The notes: generated by a model not told the origin, from the letters alone. 64,000 nucleotides of DNA from Pseudanabaena mucicola str. Chao 1806 (GCF_030323025.1 NZ_CP097329.1:4388001-4452000); one strand, 5' to 3'. Numbered from the stretch's first letter, positions 1 to 8,219 are shown. A program made the numbers and translations.

Positions 1-2
1 AT

Positions 3-83
3 CGCGTAGTCGAGAAAGTTCTATTAGAAACTGGCATGACCGAAGATGAACTAGTAGAAGCTTTTGTCAATCAGGAATCATGA
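3..83 (+). CDS. 3' end of a small gene, probable antitoxin of the PIN toxin (partial)
   Basis: An open frame enters from the left edge and ends at a TGA that overlaps the ATG of the PIN-domain gene (ATGA overlap). The 26 visible residues end in TGMTEDELVEAFVNQES. Four-base start/stop overlaps are usual for antitoxin-toxin pairs, and small antitoxins normally precede PIN toxins. The family cannot be named from this fragment; the antitoxin role is inferred from position alone. Confidence 0.5.
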   Translation, partial: RVVEKVLLETGMTEDELVEAFVNQES

Positions 84-517
84 TGATATTGATTATTGAC
101 GCAAACATCCTAATTGCCGAATTACTTCGTCAGCGTGGACGCGAACTATTGCGGAACAAGCAACTGGTAGTATACGCGGTCGAAAGGGTTGTAGATGAGA
201 CTAATTACGAAATCCAGAAGCGAATAAGTCGCATGATAACTACAGGTAAGTTGAGCATAGAAACAGGAACAGATTTAACGAAAGCAACTTCTGAACTGCT
301 AAAAACCTCTATTATTAACGTTCCTCAAATTGAATATGGTTATTTAGAAATAGAAGCTAAAGAACGCATACCTAGAGACCCCGATGATTGGCATACCGTA
401 GCTCTAGCAATACATCTAGATGCAGCAATCTGGACACAAGACAATGATTTTCTGGGTTGTGGTTGTCCATGCTGGACGACTGACACTTTAATTTCACATC
501 TGAAACGAATTAGCTAA
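80..517 (+). CDS. PIN-domain protein, probable VapC-like toxin ribonuclease
   Basis: This 145-residue protein fits the single-domain PIN fold, a metal-dependent RNase used as the toxin in VapBC-type modules. Acidic residues expected at the active site are visible: the Asp of IIDANIL near the N terminus, the RDPDDWHT block near residue 100, and WTQDNDFLG near residue 120. It overlaps the preceding partial gene by four bases, so the two are probably translated together. The end CGCPCWTTDTLI is cysteine-rich, which is mildly unusual. The fold assignment is good; the RNA target cannot be told. Confidence 0.8.
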   Translation: MMILIIDANILIAELLRQRGRELLRNKQLVVYAVERVVDETNYEIQKRISRMITTGKLSIETGTDLTKATSELLKTSIINVPQIEYGYLEIEAKERIPRDPDDWHTVALAIHLDAAIWTQDNDFLGCGCPCWTTDTLISHLKRIS

Positions 518-566
518 TATTTGCAGTGATTTGTGACGTTGTGAGATTAGGGGCGATCGCCTCAAT

Positions 567-1631
567 TTACCTAGTTCGATCTGCTCTATCAAAGAAGTTT
601 CGCTTAAACCAAAAGGATAAATTCACGAGGCTAATTAAAACGGGGACTTCGATTAAGGGACCAACAACCGCCACAAAAGCAGCACCCGAATTAATGCCAA
701 ATACACCCACCGCCACAGCGATCGCTAGTTCAAAATTGTTACTTGCTGCCGTAAAAGCAACACTTGCAGCTTTGTCGTAATCCGCCTTGATGAGCCAAGC
801 AAGATAAAAGCTGAATACAAACATCACAACGAAATAAATCAATAATGGAATCGAAATCCTGACGACATCTAAAGGGATTTTTAACATCAAGTTGCCCTTA
901 AGACTGAACATCACCACAATCGTAAATAGCAATGAAATGAGAGTGATCGGGCTGATTTTGGGAATAAAGACATTCTGATACCAAGTTCTCCCATTAGCTT
1001 TGCTCAGAAAAAAGCGCGTCAAAAATCCTGCGATAAAGGGAATGCCAAGATAGATAGAAACAGTCTGTCCAATCTCGATGATGCTCACATTGACTATAGT
1101 GCTTCTTAAACCAAATAGCGGCGGTAATACCGTAATGAATACCCAAGCATAAAAACTATAGAACATCACTTGGAAGATGCTATTAAAGGCAACTAACCCT
1201 GCCGTATATTCGGAATTACCCTTAGCGAGATCGCTCCATACCACTACCATCGCGATACAGGGCGCAATCCCGATCAACATCAAGCCCACCATATATTCGG
1301 GTGAGTCTCGAAAAAAGGCGATCGCCAAGAGAAACATAAAACTCGGCGCAACGATCCAACTCTGAAATAGAGATAAAGCTAAGATTTTGCCATTGCGGAA
1401 GACATCGCCTAATTCTTCGTAACGTACCTTAGCGAAGGGGGGATACATCATCAAAATTAAGCCGATCGCGATCGCAATATTGGTCGTGCCAACTTGAAAC
1501 TGATTGATCACCCGATCAACCGCAGGAAAAAGTGCGCCGATGGTCACACCGATCGCCATCGCCAGAAAAATCCAGACGGTCAAAAAACGATCAAGTATAG
1601 AGAGTTTTTTAATCGGCAGTATATGTGCCAT
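567..1631 (-). CDS. acr3: Arsenite efflux permease, ACR3 family
   Basis: This inner-membrane carrier exports arsenite using the proton gradient. The 354 residues show about ten hydrophobic helices and ACR3 landmarks, including [18 protein letters not shown] with the conserved cysteine at residue 125, and VAFNSIFQ after it. The usual family length is 340-400 residues, so it is complete. It is divergent from an ArsR repressor gene, and the 88-bp gap between the start codons carries a strong inverted repeat, so it is presumably derepressed by As(III). No arsenate reductase gene is visible beside it. Confidence 0.93.
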   Translation of the reverse strand: MAHILPIKKLSILDRFLTVWIFLAMAIGVTIGALFPAVDRVINQFQVGTTNIAIAIGLILMMYPPFAKVRYEELGDVFRNGKILALSLFQSWIVAPSFMFLLAIAFFRDSPEYMVGLMLIGIAPCIAMVVVWSDLAKGNSEYTAGLVAFNSIFQVMFYSFYAWVFITVLPPLFGLRSTIVNVSIIEIGQTVSIYLGIPFIAGFLTRFFLSKANGRTWYQNVFIPKISPITLISLLFTIVVMFSLKGNLMLKIPLDVVRISIPLLIYFVVMFVFSFYLAWLIKADYDKAASVAFTAASNNFELAIAVAVGVFGINSGAAFVAVVGPLIEVPVLISLVNLSFWFKRNFFDRADRTR

Positions 1632-1644
1632 GATTAATTTACCT

Positions 1645-1666
1645 AATATTGATTAATATCAATATT
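1645..1666. promoter_or_regulatory. Probable ArsR operator (perfect inverted repeat)
   Basis: Arms AATATTGAT and ATCAATATT, separated by TAAT, form a perfect 9-bp inverted repeat between the divergent acr3 and arsR start codons. AT-rich dyads of this kind are typical ArsR/SmtB operators. A second, weaker AT-rich dyad (AATCGATATT) follows at about 1673-1682. Binding is inferred from position and symmetry. Confidence 0.7.
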
Positions 1667-1719
1667 TATAATAATCGATATTTTATCACCTCGCATTAAT
1701 TCATGGCACTATAAGTTTT

Positions 1720-2046
1720 ATGAAGCCAAATCAATCGATTACCTGTTGTCCACCCCTATTAGAAGGTCGTCTTACCTCTGACGATGCCAACTACTTAGCG
1801 GCTATATTTCGAGTATTGGGGGAACCTGCACGTTTACAAATCTTGAGCTTAATTGCGGCTCAACCGAGTCAGGAAGTATGCGCTTGTGAGTTGGTGGAAA
1901 CTTTAGGTTTAGCACAGCCGACGGTCAGCCATCATCTCAAAGTTCTATATGAAGCAGGTTTACTAACTAAGGAACGGAGTGGAACTTGGATTTACTATCG
2001 CATTTTGCCCGAAAAATTAGCGATGTTGCGAGCCGCTTTGTCATAA
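1720..2046 (+). CDS. arsR: ArsR/SmtB-family metalloregulator
   Basis: This 108-residue winged-helix repressor probably controls the divergent acr3 gene. The helix-turn-helix is visible as ELVETLGLAQPTVSHHLKVL (residues 58-77). The metal-sensing cysteines appear as the CAC pair at residues 54 and 56, just before the recognition helix, as in As(III)/Sb(III) sensors; two further cysteines at 9 and 10 could complete the site. The C terminus is short. Downstream lies only a repeat relic, so it is probably a single-gene transcript. Confidence 0.9.
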   Translation: MKPNQSITCCPPLLEGRLTSDDANYLAAIFRVLGEPARLQILSLIAAQPSQEVCACELVETLGLAQPTVSHHLKVLYEAGLLTKERSGTWIYYRILPEKLAMLRAALS

Positions 2047-2110
2047 AAAAGCTCTGACAAGTTAAAGTTTGTAATGCAAAATTAAAAATGCTAGCGAATT
2101 TACTGGTTTT

Positions 2111-2167
2111 TGGGTAGATGTGATGCAGGCTTTGTCCGCATCACATCTACCCGATGCGTAAATCCTA
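2111..2167. repeat. Decayed copy of repeat family A
   Basis: The hairpin arms GTAGATGTGATGC and GCATCACATCTAC are followed by ATGCGTAAATCCTAA. This matches the inner stem and one end of the 93-bp family-A element (see 6911-7003), with mismatches and without the left terminus. Confidence 0.6.
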
Positions 2168-2218
2168 ATTTAGGCAAACCAACGGGGCTATCTGTGTTTC
2201 TTTGTGTCACAATATGGA

Positions 2219-3403
2219 CTACTTTAATACTTCCAGAGATTGCAGAACTTTGTTATATTCCTCAAAATTGATCGGATTACAAGGCTTTCCATTGATAGAC
2301 AATCCACCTGTAATCAAAGACTGATTTTTCGCGTTCTTCCGAATCCATCCCCAGTGCTGCAAGGTTCCATTACGAATATGCTTTCCCGAAGATACTTCAA
2401 CTATTCCCACCTTCGTATCAATTTGCATCTTACTCGGATTTTCTTGCCACATTGACTGATAGCCAGACCCTGCTTCAAGACAGGTGTTGTCTGTACCGAT
2501 ATATTGAATATTGTAAAAAGAATAGTCAGCAATTTGTGAGGTTTGCTTTTTGTATGCCTCAAATCTACCAAGTTTAGTTCCCACAGGTAAATAAGTCGGG
2601 AGAATCACTTCTATTCCCAATTGGGACAATTGTTCTTTTTGCTCTAGGGACAAGAGATTATCGGAATTGCTAGGATTGGATGCGATCGCACTTTGATTTA
2701 TTGCATTATTGATACTGGTCTTTTCGCCAAAATCTAGCACTTTTAGTGCTTGTAGCACCTTGTCATATTCTGCATCACTAATAGAATTGCAGCGAATATT
2801 TCTACCCTCTAGACTAGACGGCATCCAACCACCAGTTCTTAGCATATATGCACTATTTGGTGAACCACTAGGAACGCTAAAGCTTCCCATCGTAATTGGC
2901 TTATCCTCAACATTGCCATAAATAATAGTCACGTCCTTATTACCAATTGGAATCTGCATAAACCTTCTTGACAATCGCGAAGTCCGCATTGCAGGATCGG
3001 TATTCAAGGAAATATCGAAACAGGCATCATCTTCTCCTTTATAAAGAATGGAATAGTATGCATAGCTCCCAGACCGCAACTCCTCTCTACCAGCCTCAAG
3101 TTTGATTACTCGAAATCCCGCAGGAAGATAGGTCGGCACAACAATAGGTACTGACAGTTCTTTTAGCTTGTCTTTTTGTGCTGCATCCAGAAGATCTCCT
3201 GTGGCTTGGGCAACTTGAGCTAATGGAGTTGCGGTTACAGAGTTGGTGGGACTAGCAGACGATTCTGACTTTGCAGTTGCGGCTACTGAAGCATCGCTAG
3301 AACTGGTCGTTGGTTTAATGGCAATAGGATTGCTACAACTAACAAGAGTACTTAGATACAAGCTTGTAAAGATACATGATGCAAGTTTGGATAGTTTGCT
3401 CAT
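2219..3403 (-). CDS. Lipoprotein with two homologous domains, function unknown
   Basis: The N terminus is a lipoprotein signal ending in the lipobox LVSC (cysteine near residue 23), so the protein should be anchored in a membrane facing the periplasm. After a Ser/Thr/Ala-rich linker there are two copies of about 150 residues. Each begins with a K/E-L-pattern, then PTYLP(A/V)G, and each ends in EY(D/N)KVLQ(A/S)L(K/E)VL. The copies are clearly diverged, so the duplication is old. Each carries its own Cys (DACFDI, DNTCLE). No enzyme motif is visible and I do not recognise the family. Confidence 0.75.
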   Translation of the reverse strand: MSKLSKLASCIFTSLYLSTLVSCSNPIAIKPTTSSSDASVAATAKSESSASPTNSVTATPLAQVAQATGDLLDAAQKDKLKELSVPIVVPTYLPAGFRVIKLEAGREELRSGSYAYYSILYKGEDDACFDISLNTDPAMRTSRLSRRFMQIPIGNKDVTIIYGNVEDKPITMGSFSVPSGSPNSAYMLRTGGWMPSSLEGRNIRCNSISDAEYDKVLQALKVLDFGEKTSINNAINQSAIASNPSNSDNLLSLEQKEQLSQLGIEVILPTYLPVGTKLGRFEAYKKQTSQIADYSFYNIQYIGTDNTCLEAGSGYQSMWQENPSKMQIDTKVGIVEVSSGKHIRNGTLQHWGWIRKNAKNQSLITGGLSINGKPCNPINFEEYNKVLQSLEVLK

Positions 3404-3469
3404 TACAAGATTATGTTTTTAAGCTTATGCTTTTATTATATTGTTATATACAGCATCCTGTAGAATCAT

Positions 3470-4513
3470 CTAGTTCAATTTGCTGTTATATTTTAAATCC
3501 TCTAATTTTTGCCATGCTGCGCCACTACTGATAATCTCTTGAGCATAGGTGATCGCCTCTGTAATATCTCCATGCAATCCATAGAGCCAGAGATAAAAGC
3601 CACAGTTCCACAATAATGAGTTGAGATACTCGGAAGGTTCATTTTTAAGAGCAGAGATGATTTTTGCTGCGATTTCAGACGCACCTGCGATCACAGGATC
3701 TTCTAAACTAAAGCCGTAATCTTTTGCCGATAGGGTCAAGCGCTCAAAGCGATCGCCTCGATTAATGCCGATAATTGCTGTACGCGATCGCGGTAAATCA
3801 ACGCTTCCTTCCCAACCTTTTACTGTTGCAAACTCAGTAATACCATGCTTGGCAAATGCTTCTCGAATATTCGTCTCAGTGGGTGGATGCACAAATCCTG
3901 ACACGATTAATTGTTGACCCTGGTAGGGAGACCACATTAGCTCAATGGTGGCAAAGGGGGGACGCTTACCGATTTGCTCACGATAGGGAACGATACTTTG
4001 AGCAAGGGGAAAATGTTTGGGCAGATAGACAAATCCCAAATGATGCTGTTCTAGATTTTGCTGTACTTGGGCAAGCTCTAAACTTTGCCAATTCAGTCCC
4101 AATTCATGCCAGATCTCAATCAATGGCAGCCCTTCCTTAGTAGGCATCCGATCGCCTCCATGCATTAACACAGGAATTCCTGCTGCAGCCAGTACAATTG
4201 CAGTTGCAGGATTAATCGGCGCAGTTTTGGATCGCCCGTCGTAGGGTGATCCCAATACTAATACCCTTTTATCAGTAGCGATCGCTGCGACCTTTGCCCC
4301 CAAAAGTTTATAGGCATCCAGCATTCCTGCTAACTCATCACTGGTTGGACGCTTAATCCGATGGGCGATCATAAATGCTCCGATCTGTGCAGGAGTCGCT
4401 TCCTCTTGCAACATAATCACTGTGGCGCGTTCTGCCTCTTGGCGCGTTAAGCTTTTGCTGGTATGTGTACCGCTACCCACCTTACGCAAAAATTCACGAA
4501 ATTCTTTACTCAT
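3470..4513 (-). CDS. TrpD2-like member of the anthranilate phosphoribosyltransferase family
   Basis: This 347-residue protein has the glycosyltransferase family 3 layout: helical N domain, then LVLGSPYDGRSKTAPINPATAIVLAAAGIPVLMHGGDR (residues 85-122). In true TrpD enzymes the PRPP site carries HGNRSxSS after the central strand; here the matching place reads HGGDRMPTKEG, and the Gly-rich PRPP loop is GSPYDGRSK. It is therefore more likely a TrpD2-type protein of unknown substrate than the tryptophan enzyme. It lies 109 bp downstream of the LysR gene on the same strand, which suggests shared transcription or a linked role. Confidence 0.75.
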   Translation of the reverse strand: MSKEFREFLRKVGSGTHTSKSLTRQEAERATVIMLQEEATPAQIGAFMIAHRIKRPTSDELAGMLDAYKLLGAKVAAIATDKRVLVLGSPYDGRSKTAPINPATAIVLAAAGIPVLMHGGDRMPTKEGLPLIEIWHELGLNWQSLELAQVQQNLEQHHLGFVYLPKHFPLAQSIVPYREQIGKRPPFATIELMWSPYQGQQLIVSGFVHPPTETNIREAFAKHGITEFATVKGWEGSVDLPRSRTAIIGINRGDRFERLTLSAKDYGFSLEDPVIAGASEIAAKIISALKNEPSEYLNSLLWNCGFYLWLYGLHGDITEAITYAQEIISSGAAWQKLEDLKYNSKLN

Positions 4514-4622
4514 TACTCTTTGGGTAAATTTAATGCAAAAGTCGGTTAGATGTTGAATTATCTCACAGGCTTGCCTGTAAAAAATGATAGTGAGTAGAGC
4601 AAAGCTTTACCCATAACCATTT

Positions 4623-5552
4623 TTAAGAAGTAAAAGCACTTTTTAAGATGACGGGAATTTCCCGTTGTACCATTTCGGCAGCGAGCTTACAAAAGTATTG
4701 AATCGGTGGAATTTGAATGCGATCAATGGTTGTCACTAGGACAATTTCGCGAGTTAAGCTGGGTTCACCGAGCGATCGCACTACCAAGTCAGGATCGTAG
4801 TTTAACTCCACTAAAAAAGTTTCAGGCAACAGCGCAATCAAACTACCCTGCTTTACTACTCCTCGAAAAGCTTCAAGCGCATTTAGTTCCAAAGCAGCAT
4901 TCAGGCGAATTCCCTGACGATTGAACTGATCTTGCACTAGGCGCTGTAATCCATAGCCATCCTTAAATACAGCTTGTGGAAAGTTATCGAGATCCCTCCA
5001 AGTTATAATTTCTTTTTTGCTCAGTGGATGTTGAGCGGGTAGCAATAATTGAATCTTTTCTTCATATAATCTTGTGATCACCATTTCTGAACTCGCTGTC
5101 AGAAATGGATTATTCATTACAATCGCAATATCAATTAAGCCATCTTTGAGAACCTTAAGAGCGCGATCGCTTCCTAATGTCGTTACCCGCAGTTGTACGT
5201 TTGGATAGGTTCGTGAAAATTTTTGCAGTATCGGCGGTAATTGATAGGCACAGGCTGAGGGAATTCCCGCAACACAGAGTTCTGTTTGCTTACCCGCTTG
5301 CAAATCGGTTAGCTCCTGCTCGGCAGTTGCCCAGATCTGACAAATTTTCTTGGCATGAGGTAATAGGCGATCGCCTCCCAAAGTCAGCTTGGCATTCCCC
5401 TGACGATGAAACAATGATAAGCCAACTGTTGCCTCCAGAGACTGCACTTGTCGGCTGATCGTTGATTGACTAACGCCACACTTCTGAGCTGCCTGTTGAA
5501 AGTTTCCCGTTTCTGCAACTGCTAAAAAAGCCTGTAACTGTTCCAAACGCAT
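4623..5552 (-). CDS. ntcB: LysR-family transcription activator, NtcB-like
   Basis: This 309-residue LysR regulator has an N-terminal helix-turn-helix (QQAAQKCGVSQSTISRQVQSLE, about residues 19-40) and a C-terminal effector-binding domain from about residue 90. The opening MRLEQLQAFLAVAETGNFQQAA strongly resembles NtcB, the cyanobacterial activator of nitrate-assimilation genes; that resemblance is from memory, not a search. No nitrate or nitrite reductase genes are in the window, so the assignment rests on the protein alone. CmpR/RbcR-type regulators are the alternative. Confidence 0.65.
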   Translation of the reverse strand: MRLEQLQAFLAVAETGNFQQAAQKCGVSQSTISRQVQSLEATVGLSLFHRQGNAKLTLGGDRLLPHAKKICQIWATAEQELTDLQAGKQTELCVAGIPSACAYQLPPILQKFSRTYPNVQLRVTTLGSDRALKVLKDGLIDIAIVMNNPFLTASSEMVITRLYEEKIQLLLPAQHPLSKKEIITWRDLDNFPQAVFKDGYGLQRLVQDQFNRQGIRLNAALELNALEAFRGVVKQGSLIALLPETFLVELNYDPDLVVRSLGEPSLTREIVLVTTIDRIQIPPIQYFCKLAAEMVQREIPVILKSAFTS

Positions 5553-5833
5553 GAGAGATTAACGACATTCTAGTTAAGCCTGCCATCATTAAGCCGCTTC
5601 TATGTTTTCAGAAAAGTAGCATCGGTAACAACAAGCTATAAGTTGACTGGTGCAAGTACTGAAAAGGTCTGGAACTAAGCATTGGGAATATTTGAATCGG
5701 TATTTGCTCACACTAAATCTACCTAAAACCTAACAAATTCATTAGGTATTTTGTCGCCTCAATTCCTAAGCTGTTTTTGGGGAATTTGACAAGAGTCAGC
5801 ACTTTATGTCACCACTCAATGAGGTGTTGAGAC

Positions 5834-5926
5834 TTAGCAACTGAAGGCAGCATTTGCGAGGACTAGAAAGGCGATCACACTTACAAAAAACTTTGCTGAA
5901 AAGACGAGAACATCAAAAATAGTCAT
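5834..5926 (-). CDS. 30-residue membrane microprotein (downstream copy)
   Basis: The ATG frame encodes 30 residues: a short N-terminal part (MTIFDVLVF), then a Lys (AKFF) and a hydrophobic helix ending FLVLANAAFSC. It aligns without gaps to the next microprotein upstream (shared M-S/T-V/I-F, K-F-Y/F, I-A-x-L-V-L-A-N-A). The start is preceded by AAGG only two bases away, so translation may be coupled to the upstream frame, whose stop is 12 bases before this ATG. No matching family is known to me. A single short frame alone would be weak; the paralogy is what supports it. Confidence 0.55.
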   Translation of the reverse strand: MTIFDVLVFSAKFFVSVIAFLVLANAAFSC

Positions 5927-5938
5927 TGCCTTATAGGG

Positions 5939-6031
5939 TTAGAGGGTGGAAAGAGCATTTGCCAAAACTAAAACAGCAATTGAACCAGCGTAAAACTTGA
6001 AAATAAATCCGCCGAAATGAAATACTGACAT
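5939..6031 (-). CDS. 30-residue membrane microprotein (upstream copy)
   Basis: The ATG is preceded by GTGAGGAG with an ideal spacing, the best ribosome site in the neighbourhood. The 30 residues begin MSVFHFGGF, carry a Lys at 12, and end in one hydrophobic helix with VLVLANALSTL. Together with the paralog 12 bp downstream it forms a tandem pair of single-span proteins of the size of photosystem, cytochrome b6f or NDH small subunits, but I cannot match it to any of those. It lies between the molybdopterin oxidoreductase and the NtcB-like gene, all on the minus strand. Confidence 0.6.
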   Translation of the reverse strand: MSVFHFGGFIFKFYAGSIAVLVLANALSTL

Positions 6032-6091
6032 TGTTTTGCTCCTCACTTTCTTAATGCTCGATGTAGTTAGTATCAAGCTTTTCCATAAGTA

Positions 6092-6105
6092 GTGACGTGA
6101 CATAC
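6092..6105 (-). promoter_or_regulatory. Possible NtcA box upstream of the microprotein pair
   Basis: On the minus strand GTATGTCACGTCAC matches GTA-N8-TAC with one mismatch (CAC) and fits the relaxed GT-N10-AC core. It lies 61 bases before the first microprotein ATG. No good -10 element was found at the canonical distance, so this is a weak call, interesting only because of the neighbouring NtcB-like gene. Confidence 0.25.
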
Positions 6106-6160
6106 ACCTTTAAGGTTGCGTGATGATCTAGACTCAAAAGTGTGATCGCGATCGCAGCTT

Positions 6161-6751
6161 TTAAAAAGAGCTATATCTTTCTTCAGCAAAAGGCTCACCC
6201 CGATGATGATAACCATTGCGCTCCCAGAAGCCCAGTTTCATCTTATCGAGAAATTCTAAACCATTAATCCACTTGGCACTTTTCCACGCATAGAGATGCG
6301 GAACTACTAGGCGCATTGGACCTCCATTGTCGATGGGTAATGGTTGATCAAACAGAGTATGAGCGAAAAAATTCTCTGATCTCGCAAAATCTTCCATCGC
6401 AATATTTGTAGTGTAACCACCATAGCAATGTTCCATTAAATGTAATGATCGTGGATCTACTTCGATATATTTTAAAAAATCCGTAACTCTTACTCCTTTC
6501 CATTTCACATCTAACTTTGACCATGTAGTTACACAATGGAAGTCCGCCGTAAATTCAGTTTGTGGCATCGCCATAAAGTCGTCCCATGTGAAGGTTTTCT
6601 CAGTGGCAAGCCCCCAGATTCGTAATTGCCAATCTTGACGCTTGATTTCTGGCGTATCTCCATAGGTCATGATTGGGAAGCCATTAGTAAGTCTCTGTCC
6701 TTTAGGAATGCGATCACTATTTGAGCGCGATTGAAATAAGCCGCCAAACAT
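6161..6751 (-). CDS. Sulfite-oxidase-like molybdopterin-dependent oxidoreductase
   Basis: This 196-residue protein is essentially one oxidoreductase molybdopterin-binding domain. The cysteine ligand of molybdenum is visible in DFHCVTTWSKLDVKWKGV (C73), followed by GGYTTNIAMEDF and the basic PHLYAWKSAKWINGLEF block. No dimerisation domain and no signal peptide are seen, so it is a short cytoplasmic form rather than a periplasmic MsrP. Its substrate is unknown. It begins about 130 bp upstream of the microprotein pair on the same strand. Confidence 0.87.
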   Translation of the reverse strand: MFGGLFQSRSNSDRIPKGQRLTNGFPIMTYGDTPEIKRQDWQLRIWGLATEKTFTWDDFMAMPQTEFTADFHCVTTWSKLDVKWKGVRVTDFLKYIEVDPRSLHLMEHCYGGYTTNIAMEDFARSENFFAHTLFDQPLPIDNGGPMRLVVPHLYAWKSAKWINGLEFLDKMKLGFWERNGYHHRGEPFAEERYSSF

Positions 6752-6896
6752 AGAAAATCCTCATGCACAATATCTTTGCTCAATATTATCGCTATTATCG
6801 CTTGAACACTTTTACCCAAAAATCATAGATAAGAATCGATGGCGCTTCGCGTTGCCTATCCTTATCACAATTTCAGGACTACCAAATGAACATCGC

Positions 6897-7088
6897 TATA
6901 TAGCAATCCTTAGGACTTACGCAAACCGAACGAATTTCTTAGGATTGAGGTAGATGTGGTGCGGGCGAAGCCCGCACCACATCTACCCAATGCGTAAGTC
7001 CTAAATCCTAAATGGATTGTGGAAGCACACTCCTTCGGGGTACACTTCCATAATCCGAAAAATCTACAAATGATTTCGGACTGCAATG
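6897..7088. repeat. Repeat family D element, split by a family A element
   Basis: The left end reads TATAGCAATCCT. The sequence resumes after the family-A insertion as AATCCTAAATGG and ends in TCTACAAATGATTTCGGACTGC. The termini match the other D copies (35299, 49964, 57902), whose ends are TATAGCAATCCTAAAT and TACAAATGATTTAGGACTGC. Confidence 0.6.
6911..7003. repeat. Repeat family A element (93 bp)
   Basis: The termini are TAGGACTTACGCA and TGCGTAAGTCCTA, and the core is a strong hairpin, GTAGATGTGGTGCGGGC with its complement. Nearly identical copies are at 32602-32694 and 43093-43184. It sits inside a family D element and is flanked on both sides by AATCCT, which may be the duplicated target. 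Confidence 0.85.
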
Positions 7089-7167
7089 GCAAAAGTGTTA
7101 ATCTTATGACTGGATGATGCTAAGGAAAGCATTATGCTATAGCAAAAGTTTTGTTTGGCTTGCGATC

Positions 7168-7761
7168 ATGTCCCTCACAGGATTACCGAATATTTTGCAT
7201 AACATTCAGTCACGCACGAGTTGGCAGCAGCGCTGTCAATATTTGCTGATTGTCGAAAAATGGGCAGATATCGTGGGCGAGTCGGTAGCTAAGCAAACAT
7301 GTCCGATAGGGGTATATCAAAAATCATTGCAAGTGGCGGTATCTAGTCCTGTGTGGTCACAGGCTCTTGCCTTTGAGCGAGTACGTCTCTTAGCCAAAAT
7401 TAATCAGTTATTGGGGAGTACCAATAGTTTCACGATCGCCGATATCCATTTCTCAACAGCCAAATGGGCAACTCATCAGCAGATGCTGCAACAGAGTAAA
7501 GTTGTCACCGCCGATCATCCCAGTTATTTACCTGCGATCACTACAGATGCACTTAAAAAAAATGCTCAAGGTTATCAGCAAAAGCAAGTCACTAAACCGC
7601 CCGAAACTGTCAGCGAGGCATTTCAGCGTTGGCAGGAAGTGATGAAGTTAAGGGCTAAACAAATGCCAAAATGTCCTCGATGCGATCGCCCTGCATTGAT
7701 TGGCGAAATATCCCGTTGGCAAATGTGCCGAGTCTGTGCGATCGAACATTTATTTAACTAA
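7168..7761 (+). CDS. DUF721 / DciA-like protein with C-terminal zinc ribbon
   Basis: The DciA-like domain (about residues 10-95) contains the family pattern VEKWADIVGESVAKQTCPI and LQVAVSSPVWSQALAFERVRLL; DciA proteins assist loading of the replicative DnaB helicase in bacteria lacking DnaC. The C terminus adds CPRC and CRVC pairs about 20 residues apart, a probable zinc ribbon common in cyanobacterial versions. I chose the ATG at 7168 (MSLTGLPNIL) because the 18 residues before it in frame are unlike the family and a shorter start matches the domain. Confidence 0.75.
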   Translation: MSLTGLPNILHNIQSRTSWQQRCQYLLIVEKWADIVGESVAKQTCPIGVYQKSLQVAVSSPVWSQALAFERVRLLAKINQLLGSTNSFTIADIHFSTAKWATHQQMLQQSKVVTADHPSYLPAITTDALKKNAQGYQQKQVTKPPETVSEAFQRWQEVMKLRAKQMPKCPRCDRPALIGEISRWQMCRVCAIEHLFN

Positions 7762-7789
7762 CCCATGCCTATTTACCTAAGGGACTTGA

Positions 7790-8009
7790 CGAGAAAAAAG
7801 GTACTTTAATCAATCAAACTGTGGTTAATAATTTTCGCACCGATGAGGGTAGCGACCTATCCGCCACGCTAATATCTTGCTAAGCCCTATCTACTGACTC
7901 CAGAGGCTATAAATCTCTGTTAACGACTTCCTACTATAGCCTTTACCAGTCTGGTGAAGTACAGGTTTGTTTCCCTGACAAAGGCGAGGAAATAAACCTA
8001 CGTACCTCG
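7790..8009 (+). other. Structured intergenic stretch, possible non-coding RNA
   Basis: Complementary ends (CGAG with GTAC inside, against GTAC then CTCG) close a region holding at least two further hairpins: AGGCTATA with TATAGCCT (7904/7935) and AGGTTTGTTTCC with GGAAATAAACCT (7963/7988). No convincing reading frame crosses it. The shape (about 220 nt, closed terminal stem) would suit a 6S-like RNA or another stable RNA, but I cannot match conserved bases of any known family. The strand is arbitrary. Confidence 0.3.
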
Positions 8010-8142
8010 GTTGCTTGAAAAACTCTATATTTATTTGAGCATCATGATGCTTAGTGGAGTTGGTTTAGTAATATTTCTGCTAAGTAGCTGGGTGCAAAAT
8101 GCTGAATTGTGGCACAAGCTTTGTGTGCGTCAATGCAAATCA

Positions 8143-8195
8143 AAACCCAAACTTAAAGTGGCATTGCTTTGCAATGCCACTTTAAGTTTGGGTTT
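8143..8195. terminator. Perfect 25-bp hairpin, probable terminator
   Basis: AAACCCAAACTTAAAGTGGC and the following ATTGC pair perfectly with their complement around a TTT loop. It lies just 3' of the minus-strand gene at 8220, so it probably ends that transcript; the stem is longer than most intrinsic terminators. Confidence 0.5.
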
Positions 8196-8219
8196 AAGTC
8201 CTGAGTAACTTTTGTGGTG

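Noticed and set aside
8011-8208. Small frame of 65 codons upstream of the 8220 gene
   Set aside because: Its second half is the 25-bp perfect hairpin and no ribosome site or protein family is visible.
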